DNA from: Patescibacteria group bacterium
Lineage (GTDB): Bacteria > Patescibacteriota > Microgenomatia > UBA1406 > GWC2-37-13
Reading direction: 5' to 3'
Length of the DNA stretch: 64,000 nucleotides
Assembly: GCA_025057905.1 (NCBI GenBank)
Contig: JANWUX010000002.1
Location: 124,001-188,000 of the forward strand
This document shows, piece by piece, positions 50,877 to 59,328 of the stretch (within the stretch, counting starts at the first letter, position 1; every line of letters begins with the position of its first letter). Under the pieces are notes generated by a model. The model was not told the DNA's origin and made no database searches. It saw only the letters and a program-made list of their open reading frames with translations. Made by a program: the position numbers and the translations under genes.

Positions 50877-52274
50877 ATGATCAAGCTAACCAAGATCATC
50901 GCTACTATTGGCCCATCTTGCGAGAGTGAAGAGGTTATTCGAGATCTGATTCTTGCTGGCGTCGATATTTTTCGCCTAAACTTCAAGCACAACACTCCTG
51001 ATTGGCATAGAAAAGTGGTCAAAAAGATAAGCGCTCAAGCCAAGAAACTCAACTGGTATGTTGCCACCCTTATTGACCTTCAAGGACCGGAGGTGAGATT
51101 GAAGATTTTAACTAAGGATAGCCAGATAAGACTTTCGAGAGGAAAAAAGCTCCTTGTTGGTGATGAGGTTGATTTTTCTCACCCCAGTGTCCTAAAGGAG
51201 ATTAAAAATGATCAACTGATAATCGTTGATGATGGTGCTTTTCTTTTTCGAAGTTTGTGGTCTAACGGTAAGCTTTTTTTAGTCAGCGAAAGAGATGGTG
51301 TTCTTGAAGATCGAAAGACAGCAAATTTTCCTAATCTTGACTTGAATCTCTCCTCTCTGACTGAGCGAGATTTGGAGGGAGTGGCTTTGGCCTGTCAGGA
51401 AAGGATTGATTTTATCGCCCTTTCTTTTGTAAGGTCAGCTAAAGATATTCAGAATCTAAAAAGAAGAATCAGGCATGTCAGTCAGTTTCTCCCGAAAGTG
51501 GTAGCCAAAATTGAGACTGAAAAAGCCATAAAAAATATCGACGAGATCATTGAAAGCGCTGATGGAGTGATGGTGGCCCGAGGTGATATGGGAGTTGAAC
51601 TACCCATTGAGCAGGTGCCCTACTACCAGAAATTAATCATAAAAAAAGCTAAGGAGCAGGGTCGATTTGTTATCACAGCGACCCAGATGCTCAAGTCAAT
51701 GGTCAACTCAACTATACCAACTCGGGCTGAGGTTTCTGATGTTGCTAATGCCTGTTATGACGAGACCGATGTCGTTATGCTCTCTGAGGAGACAGCCACT
51801 GGCAGATATCCGGTTGTGACGGTAAAAAAAATGAAAGAGATTATTCTCTTTAACGAAAACAAATTTCCAAAAAAGTTTAAGATTACTTCTGGCAAAATCT
51901 TGGAAAAAGAAGAAATCATCGCTGAGAATGTCGTTAGTATCATTAATTTACCAGTTGAAGAGTCAAAAAAAATTCAAGCCATAATTGTTTTTACTGAGAC
52001 CGGCAAAACTGCCAGAGTCATCTCTTCTTTTCGACCCCATCTGCCGATTATTGCTGTTGTCCCGGATGAGAAGACTGCTCTTGGTTTGATGGCACATTAT
52101 GGCATTTATCCAATTGTCTACAGCGAGGATAAAGGCAAAGAGATCACTCTTTCCTCAATCAACAAGGTCATTAGAAAAGTCAGATCAGTCGGGTTTGTTT
52201 TTCAAAATGCTTTGGTGATTCATGGAAACTTTTGGCGAGTGAAGGGAAAAATTTCGGTCATGAGGTTTTACTGA
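50877..52274 (+). CDS. pyk: Pyruvate kinase
   Basis: 465 residues. It transfers phosphate from PEP to ADP in the last step of glycolysis. Family blocks are TKIIATIGPSCESEEVI, LIDLQGPEVRLK, FIALSFVRSAKDIQ, VVAKIETEKAIKNIDEII (catalytic Lys), GVMVARGDMGVELPIEQVP and ITATQMLKSMVNSTIPTRAEVSDVANA. The usual NFSHG motif is NFKHN here. The C-terminal regulatory domain is present but short. ATG 50877 follows tRNA-Arg by 5 nt after CCA, so no ribosome-binding site can exist between them except within the tRNA itself. Confidence 0.95.
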   Translation: MIKLTKIIATIGPSCESEEVIRDLILAGVDIFRLNFKHNTPDWHRKVVKKISAQAKKLNWYVATLIDLQGPEVRLKILTKDSQIRLSRGKKLLVGDEVDFSHPSVLKEIKNDQLIIVDDGAFLFRSLWSNGKLFLVSERDGVLEDRKTANFPNLDLNLSSLTERDLEGVALACQERIDFIALSFVRSAKDIQNLKRRIRHVSQFLPKVVAKIETEKAIKNIDEIIESADGVMVARGDMGVELPIEQVPYYQKLIIKKAKEQGRFVITATQMLKSMVNSTIPTRAEVSDVANACYDETDVVMLSEETATGRYPVVTVKKMKEIILFNENKFPKKFKITSGKILEKEEIIAENVVSIINLPVEESKKIQAIIVFTETGKTARVISSFRPHLPIIAVVPDEKTALGLMAHYGIYPIVYSEDKGKEITLSSINKVIRKVRSVGFVFQNALVIHGNFWRVKGKISVMRFY

Positions 52275-53005
52275 GTGATATCTAGGTACTTCTTGACCCC
52301 TCGGACGGCTTCTCCAAAAAATATCTGCTTGCCTTGGTCAAGGACCAAAACCTTTTGACAGAAGCTTTTGGCCAAATTTAGATCATGAGTGACAAGGATG
52401 AGGTTAGTTTTTTGTTGTTGGAATTTTCTTATTCTTTCCAAGCATTTTCTTTGGAACTGAAGATCACCAACGGCTAAAATCTCGTCGACAAGCAGGATAT
52501 CTGGCCGTTTAGCGGTGGCAATGGAAAAAGCTAGTCTCAGATACATTCCTGATGAGTAATGCTTTACCGGCTGGTCAATAAAATGGTTAAGCTCAGCAAA
52601 ACTGACAATATCAGGCAAAAGCCGGTTCAAGTCTTTTTTTTTGTAGCCAAGAAGGGCACCGTTAAGATAAATATTTTCTCTGCCGGTCAGTTCAGGATGA
52701 AAGCCGGCGCCAAGCTCAATCAAGGGAGCAATTTTCCCTTGAATATGGAGTTTCCCGGCCGAAGGTTGACTGACACTGGCGATAATCTTAAGAAGAGTTG
52801 ACTTACCTGAGCCGTTTCTGCCAAGAATGCCAAGAGACTCGCCTTTGGTTAATTCAAAATTAAGATTATCCAAGGCGATTAGCTCGTCGCTGGTCTTTTT
52901 TCTAAATATAAAGGCTGGTAAAAACTCCTTAAAAGTCTTTTGCTTTGCTAATCGATATTTTTTGGTGAGATTTTCAGCTTTGAGAATGATTGAATGACTT
53001 GCCAT
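52268..53005 (-). CDS. ABC polysaccharide exporter ATPase (Wzt/TagH-like)
   Basis: 245 residues. Walker A GILGRNGSGKST, the Q-loop region, signature YSSGMYLRLAFSIATA, Walker B DILLVDEILAVGD and switch His (ILVTHDL) are all present. AENLTKKYRLA and FHPELTGRENIYLNGALLG are typical of O-antigen/teichoic acid/galactan exporters. The C-terminal carbohydrate-binding domain of long Wzt proteins is absent. It pairs with the permease 27 bases upstream on the same strand. Its stop overlaps the end of pyk by 7 bases. Confidence 0.94.
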   Translation of the reverse strand: MASHSIILKAENLTKKYRLAKQKTFKEFLPAFIFRKKTSDELIALDNLNFELTKGESLGILGRNGSGKSTLLKIIASVSQPSAGKLHIQGKIAPLIELGAGFHPELTGRENIYLNGALLGYKKKDLNRLLPDIVSFAELNHFIDQPVKHYSSGMYLRLAFSIATAKRPDILLVDEILAVGDLQFQRKCLERIRKFQQQKTNLILVTHDLNLAKSFCQKVLVLDQGKQIFFGEAVRGVKKYLDITQ

Positions 53006-53032
53006 AATTAAGTTTTGGTTTTGAGTTGATCT

Positions 53033-53815
53033 TTAAACGTAGTCGGCAAACTCGCTTTCCATTCTTTTGAAATAACCCAGAGCCACAGTAAAGAAAACTG
53101 CCGAAAAAAACATCAGACTAGTAAAGATCTTAAAGTCTGGCGGCTGGGAGTCAAAAATCGCTCTTCGGTAGCCCTCGATAATTGCGGCCATAGGATTTAG
53201 ATCGAAAATAAACTGGTAGCTTTCGGGAAATATATCTCTTGGATAGATAATTGGGGTAAGATAGAACCAAAGATTGATCAGCAAACTGAAAAGATACTGA
53301 ATGTCTCGGTAAAAAAGATTAAGACATGCAAGCCACAGGGACAAGCCAGCGGTAAAGATTAATTGAATCAAGAAAAAGCCTAAAACCCAAAAAAACTGAC
53401 TTTCTGGTCTGATCTGAAAAATGACGAAGAAAACGATGGCGATAAGTAATGAGAAAAAAAAATCAACCATTTTTGCGATAATGGTTGCGTAGACAAGAAT
53501 CTCTCTTGGAAAGGCGGTTTTGGTAATAAGAGAGGCATTGGTAACCAAGACATTAGCTGAGGCAGTGGTGCTTTGGACAAAGAAAAGCCAGGGTAGAAGG
53601 CCGACTACCAAAAATATTGGATAGGGAACCTGATAGGTATTGAGCCGGAAAATCGTTGAAAAGACCAAGAAAAGAACTAACAGTTGAAACGTCGGATTGA
53701 GAATGATCCAAAAGAAGCCGAGGATCGACTGTTTGTAGCGCTGGCTAATTTCTCGATAAACGAGGTTAAAAAGAAGCTCCCGATATTCGAAGATGGCTCG
53801 AAAGTTTCTAATCAT
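53033..53815 (-). CDS. ABC-2 polysaccharide exporter permease (Wzm/TagG-like)
   Basis: 260 residues with six hydrophobic helices. The N-terminal YRELLFNLVYREISQRYKQS and LGFFWIILNPTFQLLVLFLVF are the amphipathic and first-helix motifs of Wzm/TagG; FYRDIQYLFSLLINLWFYLTPIIYP is the second family block. Together with the ATPase it should export a finished lipid-linked glycan, plausibly the galactofuranose-containing polymer suggested by glf. Confidence 0.93.
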   Translation of the reverse strand: MIRNFRAIFEYRELLFNLVYREISQRYKQSILGFFWIILNPTFQLLVLFLVFSTIFRLNTYQVPYPIFLVVGLLPWLFFVQSTTASANVLVTNASLITKTAFPREILVYATIIAKMVDFFFSLLIAIVFFVIFQIRPESQFFWVLGFFLIQLIFTAGLSLWLACLNLFYRDIQYLFSLLINLWFYLTPIIYPRDIFPESYQFIFDLNPMAAIIEGYRRAIFDSQPPDFKIFTSLMFFSAVFFTVALGYFKRMESEFADYV

Positions 53816-53829
53816 TCTGTTTTTATTAT

Positions 53830-55101
53830 TTAGATTTTTATGAGCTTATCCAGAAAAACAGCCAAGATTCCAAAACCAACAAGGCCAAGAGAGACTTTTA
53901 TCAATAAATTTCGCCAATTAAGAATAGAATTTTGGGACGCTTCCAGAAGACTTTTATCCTCGCAAAACTTGGTCAGAAAGTAACCAATCACCGGTAGAGC
54001 CGTGGCGTTGAGATAATCTACCACCAAGGTGATTTCAAAAAGAGATTTTTGGCTAAAAAACAAAAAAAACCAGGCAATGGTCAGCTGGAGAATGAAAAAA
54101 AAGAAGAAATGCCAGGATTTTCCTAGATTATTCTCTTCAGTCTGGCCGTAGCCAAACATCTCAGAAAAAACCAAGGCTGAAGAAAAAGGAACAATCAATA
54201 GTCCAAAAATCGATATTCCCAAAAACCCCAAACTCAAAAAAATCTGGGCCCACTGGCCAAAAACTGGAATGAGCGGATAATGAGCAAAAGACAAATCAGG
54301 GTTGTTGATTCCTCTCTGAAACAAAGTTTGATTGATGCCTGCTGCCATCAGCCAGATAACAAGTATCGTGAAGAAGCTACTTAGATAAACTCTTTTTCTT
54401 TCCAAAGAGAAATAGTGAGGATTGAGTTTTTTTTTGGCAATAACCGAGTGGCTAAAAAACAAAGACCAGGGAGTGATTATTGTTCCTAAGATAGCCAAAG
54501 TTACGAACCAATAATCAACCGAAAACAAATGTCCATTCTCAGGTCCAAGGAAACTTTTCCGGGCGCTTTCAAGCCAGTTAGGGCGGGCTAAGAAAGCCGA
54601 GATTACGTAACTGAAGGAAATGATGAGGCCGAATAAAAAAAATTTTTGGACTTTTCTAAAAGAAGATTTAACAATAAAAATGAATAAAAACAAACTGAGA
54701 AGAACTGTCGCCGGTTGCCAGGGAAGCTGAAAAATTTGAAAGCTCGCCTTTAGGCCAGCTAGATTTTGAATAACGACTCCTTGATTAGATAGAAAGAAAA
54801 GGCAAAAAACAAAAAGAGAGACGCTAACCCCATAGCGCTCTCGAATCAGATCGCCTAGACCTTTCTTGGTAACCAAGGCAACGCGAAGACTCATTTCTTG
54901 AACAGCGGCCCAGATTAGTCCAATCAGAATAATCAAAAGCTGGGAGCTCATACCAAATTTGGCAACGCCGACGGTTAGGGTGGCGATGGCGCCAACATCG
55001 CTGGTGCCAATAAGTCCAAGAAGTCCTGAACCAATAAGCAAGAAAAAACTCAGAAATCTAAATCTTAACTCTGTCCAAAAAGAAGCGATTTTTTCGATCA
55101 T
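53830..55101 (-). CDS. Nramp-like metal transporter with altered metal-site motifs
   Basis: 423 residues and 10-11 helices. Alignment by eye to Nramp is good around helix 1 (SGLLGLIGTSDVGAIATLTVG) and helix 6 (LGTIITPWSLFFSHS). In classical Nramp these hold DPGN and MPH. Here they read DVGA (Asp35 kept, Asn to Ala38) and TPW (Met to Thr210, His to Trp212). The soft-ligand Met that selects Mn/Fe is thus missing, so the substrate may be a hard ion such as Mg2+ (as in the Nramp-related magnesium transporters) or something else. ATG 55101 has TATAAT 8 nt upstream. Confidence 0.8.
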   Translation of the reverse strand: MIEKIASFWTELRFRFLSFFLLIGSGLLGLIGTSDVGAIATLTVGVAKFGMSSQLLIILIGLIWAAVQEMSLRVALVTKKGLGDLIRERYGVSVSLFVFCLFFLSNQGVVIQNLAGLKASFQIFQLPWQPATVLLSLFLFIFIVKSSFRKVQKFFLFGLIISFSYVISAFLARPNWLESARKSFLGPENGHLFSVDYWFVTLAILGTIITPWSLFFSHSVIAKKKLNPHYFSLERKRVYLSSFFTILVIWLMAAGINQTLFQRGINNPDLSFAHYPLIPVFGQWAQIFLSLGFLGISIFGLLIVPFSSALVFSEMFGYGQTEENNLGKSWHFFFFFILQLTIAWFFLFFSQKSLFEITLVVDYLNATALPVIGYFLTKFCEDKSLLEASQNSILNWRNLLIKVSLGLVGFGILAVFLDKLIKI

Positions 55102-55109
55102 CTGGTTAT

Positions 55110-55115
55110 ATTATA
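55110..55115 (-). promoter_or_regulatory. -10 box of Nramp-like gene (leaderless)
   Basis: TATAAT on the minus strand, 8 nt before ATG 55101. Confidence 0.6.
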
Positions 55116-55164
55116 ATAGATTGCCTTTTAATGAGAATTAACATTATTACTCTTGAAATAGTTT

Positions 55165-56916
55165 ATGAATTTGCCAATAAGAAACTTTGCCATTATTGCC
55201 CATGTTGATCACGGAAAAAGCACGCTGGCTGATCGCTTTCTTGAGATTACCGGCGTTGTTCAAGCTGGCCAACATGAAGATCAATTTCTTGACCGAAACC
55301 CGATTTCTCGGGAGCGAGGAATCACTATTAAACTTGCGCCGGTGCGAATGAAGTATCAACTCGACAAGGAGTATATACTCAACTTGATCGACACGCCCGG
55401 TCATGTTGATTTTTCCTATGAAGTCGATCGCACCTTAGCATGTGTTGAGGGAGTGATCTTGCTTGTTGATGCGTTTCAAGGAGTCCAAGCTCAGACAATC
55501 GCTAATGCCTATAAAGCAATTGAAAAAAATTTGGTGATCATACCGGCGATAAACAAAATTGATTTGGAGAAGGCTCAGATTAAAAAAACTCAGGCTCAGC
55601 TCATTGACATCTTGGGGGTCAGCAAGGACTCAATTCACTATGTTTCGGCTAAAACTGGTCAGGCGGTTAAAGAACTTCTTATGTCGGTGATAAGAGAAAT
55701 TCCCCCACCCGCCTTTGCCGATAAGTTATTTTCTGGATCTTTTCAGGGACTAATTTTTGACTCCTACTACGATCCTCATCGCGGTGTGATTATCTTTGTA
55801 AGAGTGTTTCTTGGCCAGATCAAGGCTGACCAAAAAGCAAAGCTAGCTAACCTGAAAACCGTGTTTGAAATAGATGAGGTTGGTTACTTTACCCCTGATT
55901 TAACTCGCAGTGATGTTCTTAACCCAGGCGAGATTGGTTATCTAGTCACCAATCTTAAAGATATTCACCAAGTAGCAGTTGGTGACACGGTTATTGGAGA
56001 GAAAGATGATTCAACTCTTGCTTTGGCTGGCTATAGGAAAGTTAAACCAATGGTCTTTGCCTCGATCTTCCCGACTGATCCGGTTAATTTTCAGAGTTTA
56101 AAGAAAGCTCTTGAAAAGCTCTCTCTTAATGATGCGGCTCTTAATTATCAGGGAATCTATAGTCAGGCTCTTGGTGCTGGCTTTCGAGTTGGGTTCTTGG
56201 GGCTTTTACACGCCGATGTTGTTCGGGAACGACTTGAAAGAGAATTTAATCTCAGCATCGTTCTGACGCCACCAAAAATTGATTATCAGGATACGCCCAA
56301 TCGTGGGGTAAAAAAAGAACCTTGGGTGAAGGTGACAATCTTGACCCCAGAGTTATACCTGGGGAGGATTATGCAACTGATGCAAAACTATCGATCTCAG
56401 TTCCTGACAATGGACAATAAGAATCAGATAATTCTAAGCTATGAGATGCCAATGAGCGAACTGATTAGTGATTTTTTTGATAATTTAAAGACAGTCTCCT
56501 GTGGTTATGCCTCCCTCGATTGGGAGGTTATTGGCTACCGAAAAGTCAAAGCAGATGAGTTAAGAATCTTGATAAACGGCCAGCCGGTGGCAGAGTTTTC
56601 AGAAATTGTTGTTGAGGAAAAGGCCTATGAGAGAGCAAACTTCCTAGTCAACAGGCTAAAAGATTTAATACCTCGCCAGCAGTTTGAAGTGAGAATTCAA
56701 GGAGATTATCGAGGGAAGATTATTGCATCAGCAAAAATTGCTCCTTTCAGAAAAAATGTTCTTGTAAAATCGGGTAAGGTTTTGGGGACAGGCGACATTA
56801 GCCGAAAGAAAAAACTTCTAGAACGCCAAAAAGAAGGAAAAAAGCGATTAAAGTTGATTGGCAGGGTCGAGGTGCCCAAAGAAGCTTTTTTAAAGCTTTT
56901 CAAGAAAGAAGAGTGA
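55165..56916 (+). CDS. lepA: Elongation factor 4
   Basis: 583 residues, close to the family norm of ~600. This ribosome-binding GTPase acts during translation or subunit maturation. The G domain shows AHVDHGKSTLADRFLE (G1), RGITIK (G2), DTPGHVDFSYEV (G3), INKID (G4) and VSAK (G5). LEKLSLNDAALNY, GFRVGFLGLLHADVVRERLEREF and the LepA-specific C-terminal domain with RAGDYRGKIIASAKI-like sequence follow. It is divergent from the Nramp-like gene and convergent with miaA. Confidence 0.96.
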   Translation: MNLPIRNFAIIAHVDHGKSTLADRFLEITGVVQAGQHEDQFLDRNPISRERGITIKLAPVRMKYQLDKEYILNLIDTPGHVDFSYEVDRTLACVEGVILLVDAFQGVQAQTIANAYKAIEKNLVIIPAINKIDLEKAQIKKTQAQLIDILGVSKDSIHYVSAKTGQAVKELLMSVIREIPPPAFADKLFSGSFQGLIFDSYYDPHRGVIIFVRVFLGQIKADQKAKLANLKTVFEIDEVGYFTPDLTRSDVLNPGEIGYLVTNLKDIHQVAVGDTVIGEKDDSTLALAGYRKVKPMVFASIFPTDPVNFQSLKKALEKLSLNDAALNYQGIYSQALGAGFRVGFLGLLHADVVRERLEREFNLSIVLTPPKIDYQDTPNRGVKKEPWVKVTILTPELYLGRIMQLMQNYRSQFLTMDNKNQIILSYEMPMSELISDFFDNLKTVSCGYASLDWEVIGYRKVKADELRILINGQPVAEFSEIVVEEKAYERANFLVNRLKDLIPRQQFEVRIQGDYRGKIIASAKIAPFRKNVLVKSGKVLGTGDISRKKKLLERQKEGKKRLKLIGRVEVPKEAFLKLFKKEE

Positions 56917-56934
56917 GGAGTGACAAAATTATTC

Positions 56935-57864
56935 CTAGACCTCTAGCCAGTGAATATTTGGGTCTTTTTTCATAAAAGTCAGTTGCCGTTTGGCGTATTG
57001 AACCTCAGCCGTCAACCACTTTTCTATCGCCTGCTCCAAAGAAATTTTCCCTTCGAGATACTCGATTAGTGATTCGTATCCTATAGTCTGCAAACCTGGG
57101 TCGGTTTTTCGGTAGCCCATATCAAGAAGCTTTTTTACCTCGTTAACGGCACCTTGATCAATTCTTTTCTTCACTCTTGCTTTTAGGGTCTGGTAGACAT
57201 TGTTTTTAGTTTTAAATCTTAAACCAATGAAAATTGTTGGTTTGATCTTTTGTTCTTTTGTTTGGGTGACGTTGGTTGGTTTTGAAGAAGAAAAAATCTC
57301 GATTTTTCTGATTAATCGGCGAGGATTGTTCCGGTCGCTTGAGTTCATTGACAGAAAGGTTTCCGGGTTCAAGCGGCTTAGAATTTGCTGAAGCTCGCTG
57401 ACTGATTTTTTGTTCAGGTTTTTTCTCAACTGTGGTTTTGGGCTAGCTTGAATGTTAAAGCCGTAAAGGAGATGCTTCAAATAAAAATAACTTCCGCCAA
57501 CGAGAATCGGGGCTTTCCCCTGTTCATTAATGATTTTAATCACTTCCTTGGCCACCTGAACAAATTCAAACGAAGAAAACTGATCTTTTGGCGAAACTAA
57601 ATCATAAAGCCAGATTTTAGTTTTGAAAGGTTGATCTTCGATAAATGTTTCAATTTGATAGTAGCCAAAGGTTAATTTGTTTTCTTTTTTGATCAAATAA
57701 AATTTTGATTTCTTGTAGTCATTTAGGTCTTTGCCAGTGATGATGTCAAGATGCCGATAGAGCTGGCGGGAGTCGAAATTAACCAGCTCTCCGTGATATC
57801 TTTTGGCATATCGAAGAGCTAACTTTGTCTTGCCCGTTCCAGTTTGGCCGGTGATGACAATCAT
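56935..57864 (-). CDS. miaA: tRNA dimethylallyltransferase
   Basis: 309 residues. MiaA prenylates A37 of tRNAs reading UNN codons. The P-loop is VITGQTGTGKTKLALR (GPTxxGKT in most homologues), followed by NFDSRQLYRHLDIITGKD, ILVGGSYFYLKHLLYG and IGYESLIEYLEG; AEVQYAKRQLTFMKKD closes the tRNA-binding part. ATG 57864 has TAAAAT 9 nt upstream. It is the third tRNA-modification gene of the window, with pus10 and elp3. Confidence 0.95.
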   Translation of the reverse strand: MIVITGQTGTGKTKLALRYAKRYHGELVNFDSRQLYRHLDIITGKDLNDYKKSKFYLIKKENKLTFGYYQIETFIEDQPFKTKIWLYDLVSPKDQFSSFEFVQVAKEVIKIINEQGKAPILVGGSYFYLKHLLYGFNIQASPKPQLRKNLNKKSVSELQQILSRLNPETFLSMNSSDRNNPRRLIRKIEIFSSSKPTNVTQTKEQKIKPTIFIGLRFKTKNNVYQTLKARVKKRIDQGAVNEVKKLLDMGYRKTDPGLQTIGYESLIEYLEGKISLEQAIEKWLTAEVQYAKRQLTFMKKDPNIHWLEV

Positions 57865-57873
57865 AATTTTTTT

Positions 57874-57879
57874 ATTTTA
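57874..57879 (-). promoter_or_regulatory. -10 box of miaA (near-leaderless)
   Basis: TAAAAT on the minus strand, 9 nt before ATG 57864. Confidence 0.5.
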
Positions 57880-58036
57880 TTAAAACTACTTTTGCTTCGT
57901 TTTTTGCTTTCATGAAAGTTTATGAAGTATCTATCCTTAACCTTCTTTAAATTGCGTTGCGCCGGTGGCCGGTTTTATTCTCAAGAAGATTGTCTTTAGT
58001 CTTAGAAGAGGAATGGTTGAGAATTTAAAAAAGAAG

Positions 58037-58714
58037 TTAGTTACCAAAAAAGCCAGGAAGGTTAAAGCCGCTAAAGTTGTTAAAAGAGACCCCCTGGGGT
58101 AGAGAAAAAAGTGATTGATCTAGATTTTTTACCTTGCATTTGGCTTTAAGACTTGTTTCTAAAGTGCTGAGGTTGGTTGATTCGAGTGCTTTAGTAGTGA
58201 ATTCAAGATTCATTCCTGGCAGAAGGCCAGTCATTCCCTGAACGGATTCCGGCTTTTTATCCATTTTAAATTCTACCTTAAAGCCACTTTTTTCACCTTC
58301 TTGCCAATAATAGAATTCTTTTTGATCAAGCCAAAGACCATGAAGTTTTTTTTCCTGAGAATCGACAAGAACAAGTTTGATGTCATCTTTTTTGAAGTAA
58401 AATTGAGCTTGGTTGTTGGCGGTTTTTGATCGGCAAACTATTCCTTGACGAATTTGTTGAGATAGAGGTTGTTTTTCTGGTCTTGTCTTTTCTTGAGATG
58501 AGGTTTTTTCTTGAAAAGAAGTCTTTTTAATACTTTTTTCTACAGTTGATTTTTCTCTTTGTTTTTTTTCCAAAGGAGATTGACTAACCAAGGAATACGC
58601 CTGACTAATAAATTTTTTTATAAACTTATCAAAAATGAAAGAACCAGAATAGCCAATAATAAATGCAAGAAAAAAAATAATTAAGGCTTTTGAAAAAATT
58701 TTAAATATTTTCAT
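58037..58714 (-). CDS. Hypothetical membrane-anchored protein
   Basis: 225 residues: an N-terminal hydrophobic helix (ALIIFFLAFIIGYSGSFIF), a Lys/Glu/Ser-rich linker (residues ~45-88), and a compact extracytoplasmic domain with two cysteines (GIVCRSKTANNQAQFYF and LKAKCKVKNLDQSLFSLP) that may form a disulfide. HGLWLDQKEFYYWQEGEKSG lies between them. I do not recognise the family. The 172 bases between its end and miaA carry no gene; a GC-rich palindrome (CCGG TGG CCGG) near 57963 is seen. Confidence 0.65.
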   Translation of the reverse strand: MKIFKIFSKALIIFFLAFIIGYSGSFIFDKFIKKFISQAYSLVSQSPLEKKQREKSTVEKSIKKTSFQEKTSSQEKTRPEKQPLSQQIRQGIVCRSKTANNQAQFYFKKDDIKLVLVDSQEKKLHGLWLDQKEFYYWQEGEKSGFKVEFKMDKKPESVQGMTGLLPGMNLEFTTKALESTNLSTLETSLKAKCKVKNLDQSLFSLPQGVSFNNFSGFNLPGFFGN

Positions 58715-58807
58715 TTTGTTAATTTTGTTTTAAATCTATTAAATAATAGCATCGGCTGAGAGAATTTTCAATAAATCAAATTCAAAATTCAATCTATTTT
58801 TTATAAC

Positions 58808-58987
58808 TTAATTCTTTCCTTTTAAGTTATCTTTAAGACAAATGGAGTATTTTTTTGCTGGTTTTTTATCAAGACTGATTTTGGATATTTTCAGTCTAAC
58901 AAAAATAGGTGGCCTCCAAAGATAATCTAAATTAAAATTATCGGGTACAGTGAGGAGGGAGATTTTTTTGAGCATTATAAATGCCAT
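58808..58987 (-). CDS. Candidate small protein, 59 residues
   Basis: An uninterrupted frame from ATG 58987 to TAA 58808 with ordinary amino acid balance despite the very AT-rich DNA around it: MAFIMLKKISLLTVPDNF, LDYLWRPPIFVRLKISK and a basic C-terminus (KKYSICLKDNLKGKN). A second ATG at residue 5 is possible. No promoter or family match is clear. It may be a real small basic protein or a remnant of a larger gene. Confidence 0.35.
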   Translation of the reverse strand: MAFIMLKKISLLTVPDNFNLDYLWRPPIFVRLKISKISLDKKPAKKYSICLKDNLKGKN

Positions 58988-59328
58988 AAAAATCGAAAAT
59001 TAACAATGAGAACAAAACTAATTGTTAAAAGATAACCAAATCATGAGACACTTAAAAATACGCAAAAGTGTCCGAAAATAAGTTCTTGATAATAATTTTT
59101 CATCATTCTTTCAAATATTAAATCTCTTTTTTTGTTAATCTCTAAAATTTTACATAAAAATAAAAAAATTTTAAAAAAACTAATTTTTTTATCTTTAAAA
59201 AAAATCGGCATAATTTTTTTACGATTTTTAACTTTAATCTATTTTGATCTAAAATATTTAATTAAATAAAAAATAAATTTTTCTTGGTTGAAAATTTAAA
59301 AATTACTTTTTTTGATTTTTTTTAAATA
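58988..59328. other. AT-rich gene-free stretch with one inverted repeat
   Basis: No coding frame is convincing here. The only structure seen is an inverted repeat GACACTT (59047-59053) and AAGTGTC (59066-59072), 7 bp arms with a 12-nt spacer and no following T-run, so it is not a typical terminator. It could be an operator for the gene beginning at 59329. Confidence 0.4.

Noticed and set aside
50831-51022. Minus-strand frame through tRNA-Arg and pyk
   Set aside because: It includes the antisense tRNA translation artefact (ATPGRIELPSNP) and overlaps conserved pyk sequence.
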